A DNA stretch of 29,843 bases from GCA-003244245 sp036494005 (GTDB lineage: Bacteria > Actinomycetota > Actinomycetes > Mycobacteriales > Pseudonocardiaceae). A model generated the notes under the pieces. That model was not told the DNA's origin and searched no databases. It saw nothing but the letters and a program-made list of their open reading frames with translations. This document shows, piece after piece, positions 17,612-24,691 of this stretch. Both the position numbers and the translations under genes were made by a program. Within the stretch, counting starts at the first letter, position 1; each line of letters opens with the position of its first letter. The stretch covers positions 1 through 29,843 of the forward strand of contig DASXOV010000189.1 of NCBI GenBank assembly GCA_036494005.1. Direction: 5' to 3'.

Positions 17612-19621
17612 GTGACCGGCCGTTCCCGTACCACCCGGTCGGAGCCCGGGCAGCGGCAACCGGCACCGGCCGGCGCCGTCGCCCGGGTCTGCGTCGACAC
17701 CTCGTTGGCCCACCTCGATCGCCCGTTCGACTACCAGGTACCCGCCGAGCTGGACGCCGTGGCCCGGCCCGGCGTCCGGGTCCGGGTGCGTTTCGCCGGC
17801 CGGTTGGTGGACGGGTGGCTGCTGGAGCGAGCCGAGGGATCCGATCACCCCGGCCGGCTCGGCTGGCTGGAGCGGGTGGTCTCCGCCGATCCGGTACTCA
17901 GTCCGCAGGTCGCGGCGCTGGCCCGGGCGGTGGCGGACCGCTGTGCGGGCACGATGAGCGACGTGCTGCGGCTCGCCGTACCGCCACGGCACGCCCGCAC
18001 CGAAGCCGAGCCGAGCGCATCCGTCGCTGCCCGGCCGCACCGGCCGCCCACCGGCGGCTGGGTCCGTTACCCCCGTGGCCCGGCCTTTCTGGAGGCACTG
18101 GAGCAGGGGCGGGCGGCCCACGCGTGCTGGCAGGCGCTGCCGGGGGAGGACTGGCCCGCCCGGCTCGCCGAAGCCGCGGTCACGGTGGCAGCAGCCGGGC
18201 GCGGGGCGCTCCTGGTGCTGCCCGATCGTCGCGACACCGCCCGGGTGCACGCCGCCGTCGCCGCGCTGGCCGGGCCGGAAGCGGTGGTCACGCTGGCCGC
18301 CGAGGTGGGGCGCGCCGAGCGGTACCGCCGGTGGCTGAGCGTGCTTCGCGGTGCGACGCGCATCGTGGTGGGAACCCGGGCCGCCGTCTTCGCCCCGGTT
18401 GCGGAGCTGGGCCTGATGGTGCTGTGGGACGACGGGGACGATCTGCACGCCGAACCGAGGTCGCCCTACCCGCACGCCCGGCTGGTACTCGGCCAGCGCG
18501 CCGTGCTCGAAGGCGCAGCACTGCTCGTCGCCGGTTATGCCCGTACGGCCGAGACCCAGCTGTCGGTGGACACCGGATGGACCCACGAGATCGTGGCGCC
18601 ACGAGCGGCGGTGCGGGCCGCGGCGCCACGGGTCACCGCGATCGCCGAGGACGACACCCAGCTCGCCCGGGATCCGGCCGCCCGGGCGGCCCGGTTGCCC
18701 AGCGTGGCGTTCGAAGCGGCCCGCGCGGCGCTGGGCCGCGACCGGCCGGTGCTGGTTCAGGTACCCCGCCGCGGGTACGTTCCGGCGCTGGCCTGTGGGC
18801 AGTGCCGGGCGGCTGCGCGCTGCCGGCGCTGCGCCGGCCCGCTGGCGCTGCCCGGGGATGCGCCCGCGCAGGTACCCGCGTGCCGGTGGTGCGGGGTCGG
18901 CGAAGCCGGTTATCGGTGCCCGGCCTGCGGTTCACGCCGGCTGCGCGCGGTGGTCGTCGGGGCCGGGCGCACCGCGGACGAGCTCGGTCGCGCCTTCCCC
19001 GGGGTGCCGTTGCGCAGCTCCGGGGGAGGTGACGTGCTCGCCGAGGTGCCGCCGGGACCGGCGCTGGTGGTCGCCACGCCCGGCGCCGAGCCGCTGGGCC
19101 GCTACGGGGCGGCGCTGTTACTGGACGCCGCCGCGCTGCTGGCCCGGCCCGACCTGCGCGCCGCGGAGGAGGCGCTGCGGCGCTGGATGGCTGCGGCGGC
19201 GATGGTCGAGCCCACTGCCGAGGGTGGCCGGGTGGTGGTGGTCGCCGACGCGTCCCTGGCTGCGGTGCAGGCGTTGATCCGGTGGGATCCGGCCGGCCAC
19301 GCCCGCGCTGAACTGGCCGCCCGGACCGAGCTCGGGTTCCCGCCCGCCGTGCGGATGGCCGCCGTGGACGGCGCTCCGGAGACCTTGGACGGCCTTGAGG
19401 ACGTGGTCGACCTGCCCCCCGGCGCCGAACTGCTGGGGCCGGTGTCCCTGCCCGCGGGCCGGACAGAGCCGGGGCGTGAGCGGGAACGGCTGCTGATCCG
19501 GGTACCGCGCTCCCAGGGCCGGGCCCTGGCCGCTGCCCTGGCCGCGCTGCAGGCCGGGCGCAGCGCCCGCAAGCTGCCCGACCCGCTGCGCGTGGAGCTC
19601 GACCTGCCGCCCGGGTCGTGA
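17612..19621 (+). CDS. priA: PriA-like primosomal protein N', probably without helicase activity
   Basis: PriA recognises stalled replication forks and reloads the replisome. The 669-residue protein keeps the 3' DNA-binding domain (about 25-125; LDRPFDYQVPAEL), a helicase-like core, and eight zinc-binding cysteines between residues 395 and 445 (CGQCRAAARCRRC, then CRWCG and CPAC). It lacks a recognisable Walker A: no GxxGxGKT precedes GALLVLPDRRD, and the DEEH of motif II is WDDGDDLH. Loss of ATPase motifs is known for actinobacterial PriA, so a structural fork-binding role is likely. Following genes def, fmt and rsmB keep the order seen in many bacteria. Confidence 0.9.
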   Translation: MTGRSRTTRSEPGQRQPAPAGAVARVCVDTSLAHLDRPFDYQVPAELDAVARPGVRVRVRFAGRLVDGWLLERAEGSDHPGRLGWLERVVSADPVLSPQVAALARAVADRCAGTMSDVLRLAVPPRHARTEAEPSASVAARPHRPPTGGWVRYPRGPAFLEALEQGRAAHACWQALPGEDWPARLAEAAVTVAAAGRGALLVLPDRRDTARVHAAVAALAGPEAVVTLAAEVGRAERYRRWLSVLRGATRIVVGTRAAVFAPVAELGLMVLWDDGDDLHAEPRSPYPHARLVLGQRAVLEGAALLVAGYARTAETQLSVDTGWTHEIVAPRAAVRAAAPRVTAIAEDDTQLARDPAARAARLPSVAFEAARAALGRDRPVLVQVPRRGYVPALACGQCRAAARCRRCAGPLALPGDAPAQVPACRWCGVGEAGYRCPACGSRRLRAVVVGAGRTADELGRAFPGVPLRSSGGGDVLAEVPPGPALVVATPGAEPLGRYGAALLLDAAALLARPDLRAAEEALRRWMAAAAMVEPTAEGGRVVVVADASLAAVQALIRWDPAGHARAELAARTELGFPPAVRMAAVDGAPETLDGLEDVVDLPPGAELLGPVSLPAGRTEPGRERERLLIRVPRSQGRALAAALAALQAGRSARKLPDPLRVELDLPPGS

Positions 19622-19630
19622 ATGACACTG

Positions 19631-19666
19631 AACCTGAGTGGTGCCGAACCTGAGTGGCGCCGAACC
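19631..19666 (+). repeat. 16-bp tandem repeat, two copies plus four bases
   Basis: AACCTGAGTGGTGCCG (19631-19646) and AACCTGAGTGGCGCCG (19647-19662) differ at one base and are followed by AACC. They fill the priA-def gap just upstream of the def promoter candidate. Confidence 0.85.
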
Positions 19667-19686
19667 GCTGTCACCCACCTACCGGG

Positions 19687-19692
19687 CATACT
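19687..19692 (+). promoter_or_regulatory. candidate -10 of def (leaderless)
   Basis: CATACT matches four of six bases of TATAAT and lies six bases before the def ATG at 19699. No ribosome binding site is present, so transcription probably starts at or beside the ATG. Confidence 0.42.
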
Positions 19693-19698
19693 GACGCC

Positions 19699-20247
19699 AT
19701 GCCAGTTCAGCCCCTCCGTCTCTTCGGCGACCCGGTGCTGCGCGCTCGCGCGGACGAGGTCGTCGAGTTCGACAAAGAACTCCGCAACCTGGTCCGCGAC
19801 CTGTGGGACACGATGGCCGACGAGGGCGGAGCCGGGCTGGCGGCTCCTCAGCTGGGGGTGTCACTACGGGCCTTCACCTACCACTGTGACGGTTTCTCCG
19901 GACATCTGATCAACCCCACGTTCGACGTGGTGGGCGACCAGACCCAGGACGGGCCGGAGGGCTGCCTGTCCATCCCGGGCCTGTCCTGGGACTGCAGGCG
20001 CCACCTGCATGTCGTGGCCCGTGGGTGGAATCAGCACGGCGAACCGGTCGAGATACCGGGCTCGGAAAGCCTGGCCAGGGCGATCCAGCACGAGACCGAC
20101 CACCTCGACGGCGTGCTGTTCATCGACCGGCTCGACTCCGAGACGCGCAAGCAGGCCATGCGGGAGATCCGGCAGGCGAGCTGGTTCGGCGCCGCCGAGC
20201 CGGTGGTCAAGGTCAGCCCGCATCCGCTGCTGGGCAAGGTGCGCTGA
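19699..20247 (+). CDS. def: peptide deformylase
   Basis: Removes the formyl group from the N-terminal methionine of new proteins; metal dependent. The 182-residue protein has the three motifs: GGAGLAAPQLGV, EGCLSIPGLSWDC with the metal-binding Cys, and QHETDHLDGVL with two His ligands and the catalytic Glu. ATG 19699 begins the typical MPVQPLRLFGDPVLR; an upstream in-frame extension covers the repeat and is rejected. Together with fmt next door it forms the formylation-deformylation pair. Confidence 0.97.
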   Translation: MPVQPLRLFGDPVLRARADEVVEFDKELRNLVRDLWDTMADEGGAGLAAPQLGVSLRAFTYHCDGFSGHLINPTFDVVGDQTQDGPEGCLSIPGLSWDCRRHLHVVARGWNQHGEPVEIPGSESLARAIQHETDHLDGVLFIDRLDSETRKQAMREIRQASWFGAAEPVVKVSPHPLLGKVR

Positions 20248-20252
20248 GCGGC

Positions 20253-21197
20253 GTGCGGCTGGTCTTCGCCGGTACCCCCGAGGTCGCGGTCCCTTCGTTG
20301 CGGGCACTGCTGGACTCCGGCCGCCACCAGGTCGTCGCGGTGCTGACCCGGCCGGATGCCCCGGCCGGGCGGGGCCGCCGACCGGCCCGGTCCCAGGTCG
20401 GGGCGCTGGCCGACCAGGCAGGCCTGGAGGTGCTCACACCGCGGCGGCCGGCCGAACCGGACTTCCTGGCCCGGCTCACCGAGCTGGCCCCGGATTGTTG
20501 CCCGGTGGTCGCTTACGGTGCCCTGGTACCCGGGGCGGCGCTGGACGTGCCCACGCACGGCTGGATCAACCTGCACTTCTCGCTGTTGCCCGCCTGGCGC
20601 GGTGCCGCACCGGTGCCCGCCGCGATCCGCAGCGGTGACGACATCACCGGCGCGTCCACGTTCGTGCTGGAGGAGGAACTGGATACCGGCCCGGTGTACG
20701 GCACGCTCACTGAGGCGATCGGCGCGCAGGACACCGCAGGTGATCTGCTGCACCGGCTGGCCGAGGCAGGCGCCGGTCTGCTGTCGTCCACGCTGGACGG
20801 GATCGCCGACGGAGTGCTGACACCGGTCCCGCAGAGTGCCGACGGTGTCTCCTACGCCCCGAAACTCACCGCGCAGGACGCCCATGTGGACTTCACCGCC
20901 CCCGCGCTGGCCGTGCACCGCCAGGTGCGGGCCATGACACCCACACCCGGTGCGTGGGTGCGCTTCCGGGATCTGCGGCTGGGTGTGCGGCCGATGCGGT
21001 TCACCGGTGAACCGGACGGCAGTGACCTCGAGGACCTCAAGCCCGGTGCGCTGCGGGTCGGTAAACGGGAGGTGCTGGTCGGTACCGCGACCACGCCGCT
21101 ACGGCTGGGGGAGGTCACCGCGCCGGGTAAACGGCCGATCCCCGCGGCGGACTGGGCCCGTGGTGCTCGGCCGGAGCCGGGGGAGCGGTTCGAATGA
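20253..21197 (+). CDS. fmt: methionyl-tRNA formyltransferase
   Basis: Formylates initiator Met-tRNA with 10-formyl-tetrahydrofolate. The 314 residues have the N-terminal formyltransferase domain (RLVFAGTPEVAVPSL; catalytic site NLHFSLLPAWRGAAP with Asn, His and the SLLP loop; later Asp in EEELDTGPVYG) and the C-terminal tRNA-binding barrel (about 205-310; VHRQVRAMTPTPGAW). GTG at 20253 follows the def stop by five bases; no strong ribosome binding site, so coupling to def is likely. The stop overlaps the ATG of a 15-codon frame leading to rsmB. Confidence 0.96.
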   Translation: MRLVFAGTPEVAVPSLRALLDSGRHQVVAVLTRPDAPAGRGRRPARSQVGALADQAGLEVLTPRRPAEPDFLARLTELAPDCCPVVAYGALVPGAALDVPTHGWINLHFSLLPAWRGAAPVPAAIRSGDDITGASTFVLEEELDTGPVYGTLTEAIGAQDTAGDLLHRLAEAGAGLLSSTLDGIADGVLTPVPQSADGVSYAPKLTAQDAHVDFTAPALAVHRQVRAMTPTPGAWVRFRDLRLGVRPMRFTGEPDGSDLEDLKPGALRVGKREVLVGTATTPLRLGEVTAPGKRPIPAADWARGARPEPGERFE

Positions 21198-21241
21198 GAG
21201 CCATCAGCTTTGCCGCCGCCGTCAGGATGGCAGCGCGGTGA
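21194..21241 (+). CDS. possible 15-codon coupling frame between fmt and rsmB
   Basis: ATG at 21194 overlaps the fmt stop (ATGA), has GGGGGAG eight bases upstream, encodes 15 residues (MRAISFAAAVRMAAR), and its TGA overlaps the rsmB GTG (GTGA). The geometry would carry ribosomes from fmt to rsmB, which has only a weak ribosome binding site of its own. Whether the peptide itself matters is unknown; chance is not excluded. Confidence 0.35.
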   Translation: MRAISFAAAVRMAAR

Positions 21242-22656
21242 CCGCGCCCCGCCGCCATCCCGCTCGCCCGGGACGTCCCGGGCCCCCCGCCCGGCGTTCG
21301 GGACCGCGCACGCCTCCGGCGCAGGATCCGGCCCGGCAGGCCGCGCTGGACGCCCTGGCAGCCGTACGGGAACGCGACGCCTACGCCAACCTGGTGCTGC
21401 CCGGCCTGTTGCGGGACCGGGGGATCAGCGGCCGGGACGCCGCGCTGGCGACCGAGTTGTGCTACGGCACGAGCCGGGCCCGTGGCCTGCTGGACGCGGT
21501 GCTGCAGAGCTGCGCGGATCGGCCGCTGTCCGAGGTGGACGGTGACCTGCTGGACGCGCTGCGGCTGGGCAGCTACCAGCTGCTGCGGACCCGGGTGCCA
21601 CCACACGCCGCCGTGGCGGCCACCGTGGACCTGGTGCGCGCCGGACGCGGCAGCGGTGCCGCGGGTTTCGTGAACGCCGTGCTGCGCCGGGTCGGCAGGC
21701 ACGACGAGGCCGCCTGGATCAAGGAGGTGGCGCCGTCGCGGGACGACGACCCGGTGGGGTATCTCGCCGTGGCTCACTCGTATCCGCGGTGGATCGCGCA
21801 GGCCTTCGCCGACGCACTGGGTGGCGACCACGACGAGCTGGCCGCGGCACTGGCCGCCGCCGATGCCCGGCCACTGGTGCACCTGGCCGCCCGGCCGGGC
21901 GAGATCAGCGCTGATGAGCTGGCCGCGGCCACCGGCGGCGAGCCAGCCCCGTACTCGCCCTACGGGGTGCACCTCGCCGAGGGAGGCGACCCGGGTGCGC
22001 TGGCCCCGGTTCGCGATCACCTGGCGCACGTGCAGGACGAGGGCAGTCAGCTGGTGGCACTCGCGCTGGCCGTCGCACCGCTGGACGGCCCGGACACCCG
22101 ATGGCTGGACCTGTGCGCGGGGCCGGGCGGCAAGGCGGCGTTGCTGGGCGCGCTGGCCGCGACCCAGGGGGCGGCGCTGGATGCTCTGGAGAAGGCGGAG
22201 CATCGCGCCCGGCTGGTCAGCCAGGCCTGCGCCGGTCTCCCGGTGACCGTGCACGTCGCCGATGGCCGCGCCAGCGGGCTGCCGGATCGCGCCTTCGACC
22301 GGGTGCTGGTCGACGTGCCGTGCACCGGGCTGGGGGCGCTGCGCCGCAGGCCGGAGGCGCGCTGGCGGCGGCGCTCCGATGATGTCGCGGGGCTGGTCCG
22401 GTTGCAGCGGGAGCTGTTGCTGGCGGCGTTGCGGCTGGTCCGCCCTGGGGGTGTGGTGGCCTATGTGACCTGCTCGCCGCATCCCGACGAGACGGTGGGC
22501 GTGGTCGAGGACGTGGTGCGGCGCACCGGTGCCGAGCAGCTCGACGCCCGGATCGGGTTTCCCGACGTGCCGCTGCTGGGCCCGGGGCCGCACGTGCAGT
22601 TGTGGCCGCATCGGCACGGTACCGACGCGATGTTCTGCGCCCTGCTCCGGCGCTGA
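21238..22656 (+). CDS. rsmB: 16S rRNA m5C967 methyltransferase
   Basis: Methylates cytosine 967 of 16S rRNA with SAM (also called Sun/Fmu). The 472-residue protein has a Pro/Arg-rich N-terminus, an N-terminal NusB-like RNA-binding domain (about 30-165; DPARQAALDALAAVRERDAY, FVNAVLRRV) and the C-terminal methyltransferase: SAM motif LDLCAGPGGKAA, DVPCTGLGALRRRPE with one active-site Cys and TCSPHPDE with the catalytic Cys. GTG at 21238 is chosen as the first start after fmt in this frame; a longer form would overlap fmt by about 250 bases. Same-strand cluster def-fmt-rsmB is conserved. Confidence 0.94.
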   Translation: MTAPRRHPARPGRPGPPARRSGPRTPPAQDPARQAALDALAAVRERDAYANLVLPGLLRDRGISGRDAALATELCYGTSRARGLLDAVLQSCADRPLSEVDGDLLDALRLGSYQLLRTRVPPHAAVAATVDLVRAGRGSGAAGFVNAVLRRVGRHDEAAWIKEVAPSRDDDPVGYLAVAHSYPRWIAQAFADALGGDHDELAAALAAADARPLVHLAARPGEISADELAAATGGEPAPYSPYGVHLAEGGDPGALAPVRDHLAHVQDEGSQLVALALAVAPLDGPDTRWLDLCAGPGGKAALLGALAATQGAALDALEKAEHRARLVSQACAGLPVTVHVADGRASGLPDRAFDRVLVDVPCTGLGALRRRPEARWRRRSDDVAGLVRLQRELLLAALRLVRPGGVVAYVTCSPHPDETVGVVEDVVRRTGAEQLDARIGFPDVPLLGPGPHVQLWPHRHGTDAMFCALLRR

Positions 22657-22662
22657 TCGAGC

Positions 22663-22693
22663 CGCTGAACCGGGCCGTGGGGCGGGCTCAGCG
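22663..22693. terminator. possible bidirectional hairpin between rsmB and the convergent gene
   Basis: CGCTGA (22663-22668) and TCAGCG (22688-22693) form a perfect 6-bp stem around a GC-rich 19-base loop. The right arm includes the stop codon of the minus-strand gene. It fits a shared terminator, but the loop is long. Confidence 0.3.
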
Positions 22694-23179
22694 CCGTTCG
22701 ATGCGGCGCATCGGCAGGCCGGGACGCCACAACTCGATCACCAGATGGTCCGGTGGATCGCCGACCCGGGTCACCACGACCTCGTGGATGTCGGCGCGGA
22801 ACAGTTCGGTCGGCTGGTCGGGCGGGTTTCCCAGGGCCTGGAGCGCGGCGGTGAGCTCGGCCGGGTCGGTGATCGGCACCGCCCGGCCGCTGAGCTTGGC
22901 GTCCCCGGACCAGCGGGACTCGTCGCCCTTCGTCGGTTCCACCGAGGCGCTGTGCAGCGCGAAACGCGCGTCGCGCTGCAGGTCCTGTCCTTTGCGGGCG
23001 CCGGGCATGGAGCCGAACCACAGCTCACCGGCTACGAACCAGGCCTCGATCCCGCTGATCCGTGGCGATCCGTCGGCGCGCAGCGTCGCCATCGTCTTGT
23101 GCCGGTGGGCGTCCATGATCGCCTGAACCCGCTGGGCGAACTCGGGCTCCGAATCCGCCACCTCGCGCCATGCCGCCAC
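22688..23179 (-). CDS. pyridoxamine 5'-phosphate oxidase-like split-barrel protein
   Basis: Member of the small split-barrel superfamily that binds FMN or F420. The 163 residues begin with a helix and then HKTMATLRADGSPRISGIEA, the first barrel strands and turn typical of the family, followed by WFGSMPGARKGQDLQRDARF (cofactor phosphate region) and ALHSASVEP. GTG at 23179 has GGGAGGAG eight bases upstream. Cofactor and substrate cannot be told from sequence; F420-using members are common in actinobacteria. It is convergent with rsmB and divergent from rpe, so it is probably a single-gene unit. Confidence 0.82.
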   Translation of the reverse strand: MAAWREVADSEPEFAQRVQAIMDAHRHKTMATLRADGSPRISGIEAWFVAGELWFGSMPGARKGQDLQRDARFALHSASVEPTKGDESRWSGDAKLSGRAVPITDPAELTAALQALGNPPDQPTELFRADIHEVVVTRVGDPPDHLVIELWRPGLPMRRIERR

Positions 23180-23323
23180 CCCAACGCCTCCTCCCGCGGA
23201 TCCGGACGCCGTGCCCCAGGATGGTGCCCCAGCAGCGTGGCCGCCGGAATCCTCTCAACGGCTGCGGACCGTTCGGCCCCGGCCGCTGCGCGCGGGGCGC
23301 TGAGCCGGTGAGTGGCTGCTCGC

Positions 23324-23329
23324 GATAAT
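23324..23329 (+). promoter_or_regulatory. -10 of the rpe-rib operon
   Basis: GATAAT matches five of six bases of TATAAT and ends nine bases before the rpe GTG at 23339. No ribosome binding site is present, suggesting a nearly leaderless transcript. A -35 is not obvious. The rest of the gap 23180-23338 shows only GC-rich sequence and a short repeat of GTGCCCCAG. Confidence 0.5.
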
Positions 23330-23338
23330 CTTCACTCC

Positions 23339-24019
23339 GTGTCACACGAGCCGATGATCGCACCGTCCCTGCTGGCCGCCGATTTCGCTCGGCTCGCGGA
23401 CGAGGCCAACCGGGTGCCCGGCGCCGACTGGCTGCACGTCGACGTCATGGATGCGCACTTCGTGCCGAACCTCACTCTGGGTCTCCCGGTCGTGGAGAGC
23501 CTGCTGAAGTACACCGAGATCCCGGTGGACTGTCACCTCATGATCGACAACCCGGATCGGTGGGCGATCGGGTACGCCGAGGCGGGTTCTTACAACGTCA
23601 CGGTGCACGCCGAGGCCGCTGAGGATCCGGTGAAGCTGGCGAAGAACCTGCGCGCCGCCGGGTCCAAGGCGGGTTTGTCGGTCAAGCCGAAGACGCCGCT
23701 GGAGCCCTGGGTGGAGGTGTTGAAGCACTACGACACGCTGCTGGTGATGAGCGTGGAGCCCGGCTTCGGTGGGCAGTCGTTCATCCCCGAGGTGCTGGAG
23801 AAGGTGCGTACCGCGCGGCGGTTGGTGGACACCGGGCACCTGACCGTGCTGGTGGAGATCGACGGCGGGATCAATGCCGATACGATCGAGCAGGCCGCGG
23901 AGGCTGGGGTGGACTGCTTCGTCGCCGGATCGGCGGTGTACGGGGCCGAGGACCCCGACCGGGCTGTCGACTTCCTTCGCGCCAAGGCCCGAGAATACCG
24001 AGGGCACCGGGAAGGCTGA
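23339..24019 (+). CDS. rpe: ribulose-phosphate 3-epimerase
   Basis: Interconverts ribulose 5-phosphate and xylulose 5-phosphate in the pentose phosphate pathway; ribulose 5-phosphate is also the substrate of RibB two genes downstream. The 226-residue TIM barrel has IAPSLLAADFARL, LHVDVMDAHFVPN (His, Asp metal ligands), CHLMIDNPDRW, VMSVEPGFGGQSF and EIDGGINADTI with the catalytic Asp. GTG 23339 gives the family N-terminus SHEPMIAPSLL; the GTG at 23312 lies upstream of the -10 and is rejected. ribE follows after three bases. Confidence 0.97.
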   Translation: MSHEPMIAPSLLAADFARLADEANRVPGADWLHVDVMDAHFVPNLTLGLPVVESLLKYTEIPVDCHLMIDNPDRWAIGYAEAGSYNVTVHAEAAEDPVKLAKNLRAAGSKAGLSVKPKTPLEPWVEVLKHYDTLLVMSVEPGFGGQSFIPEVLEKVRTARRLVDTGHLTVLVEIDGGINADTIEQAAEAGVDCFVAGSAVYGAEDPDRAVDFLRAKAREYRGHREG

Positions 24020-24022
24020 GGT

Positions 24023-24691
24023 GTGTTCACCGGCATCGTCGAGGAACTTGGGGAACTCGCCGATCGGGACGAGTATCCCGATGCCGCGCGATTCACCGTG
24101 CGAGGGCCGCTGGTCTGCTCCGATGCCCGGCCCGGGGACTCGATTGCGGTCAATGGGGTCTGCCTGACCGTCGTCGAGGTCACCCACGAGGGGTTCACGG
24201 CGGACGTGATCGGCGAGACGTTGCGTCGCTCCACGCTGGGGTCTGCCGTGCCGGGGGACCGGCTGAACCTGGAGCGGGCGGCCAAGCTGGGCAACCGGCT
24301 GGGTGGACACCTGGTTCAGGGGCATGTCGACGGGATCGGCACGGTGCTGTCCCGGACCGCGCCGTTGTCCCGGACCGAGCTGGGCGGATCCGCCCCGTGG
24401 GAGCTGGTCCGGATCGGGATGCCACCCGGATTGGCCCGCTACGTCGTCGAGAAGGGATCGGTCACCGTCGACGGGGTATCGCTCACCGTGGTCGAGGCCG
24501 GCGCCGGCGAATTCTCCCTCGGGCTCATCCCGACCACGCGGGAGCTCACCACCCTGGGTCTGCGCGCTCCCGGTGAGCCGGTGAACCTCGAGGTCGACGT
24601 GATCGCTAAGTACGTCGAACGATTGGCCTCGGCACATCTGCCCCCCAGCCGCTCGCGGCTGGGGGATGATGCGGGGGAGGAGGAGCGATGA
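24023..24691 (+). CDS. ribE: riboflavin synthase, alpha subunit
   Basis: Dismutates two 6,7-dimethyl-8-ribityllumazine molecules into riboflavin. The 222 residues show the two homologous barrels: first MFTGIVEELGEL with GDSIAVNGVCLTVVEV, linker GHLVQGHVDGIG, second barrel with GSVTVDGVSLTVVEAG and LGLIPTTRELTTLG. GTG at 24023 has GGGAAGG upstream. Only three bases separate it from rpe, so there is no room for an FMN riboswitch. Stop overlaps ribBA (ATGA). The symbol ribC is used in some actinobacteria for the same gene. Confidence 0.97.
   Translation: MFTGIVEELGELADRDEYPDAARFTVRGPLVCSDARPGDSIAVNGVCLTVVEVTHEGFTADVIGETLRRSTLGSAVPGDRLNLERAAKLGNRLGGHLVQGHVDGIGTVLSRTAPLSRTELGGSAPWELVRIGMPPGLARYVVEKGSVTVDGVSLTVVEAGAGEFSLGLIPTTRELTTLGLRAPGEPVNLEVDVIAKYVERLASAHLPPSRSRLGDDAGEEER

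Noticed and set aside
16592..18586. 664-residue open frame on the minus strand opposite metK/priA
   Set aside because: Same shadow composition, no start signal or domain, and two well-supported plus-strand genes occupy the DNA.
24001..24022. FMN riboswitch before ribE
   Set aside because: Only three bases separate rpe and ribE, and the rpe leader is too short to hold an RFN element.
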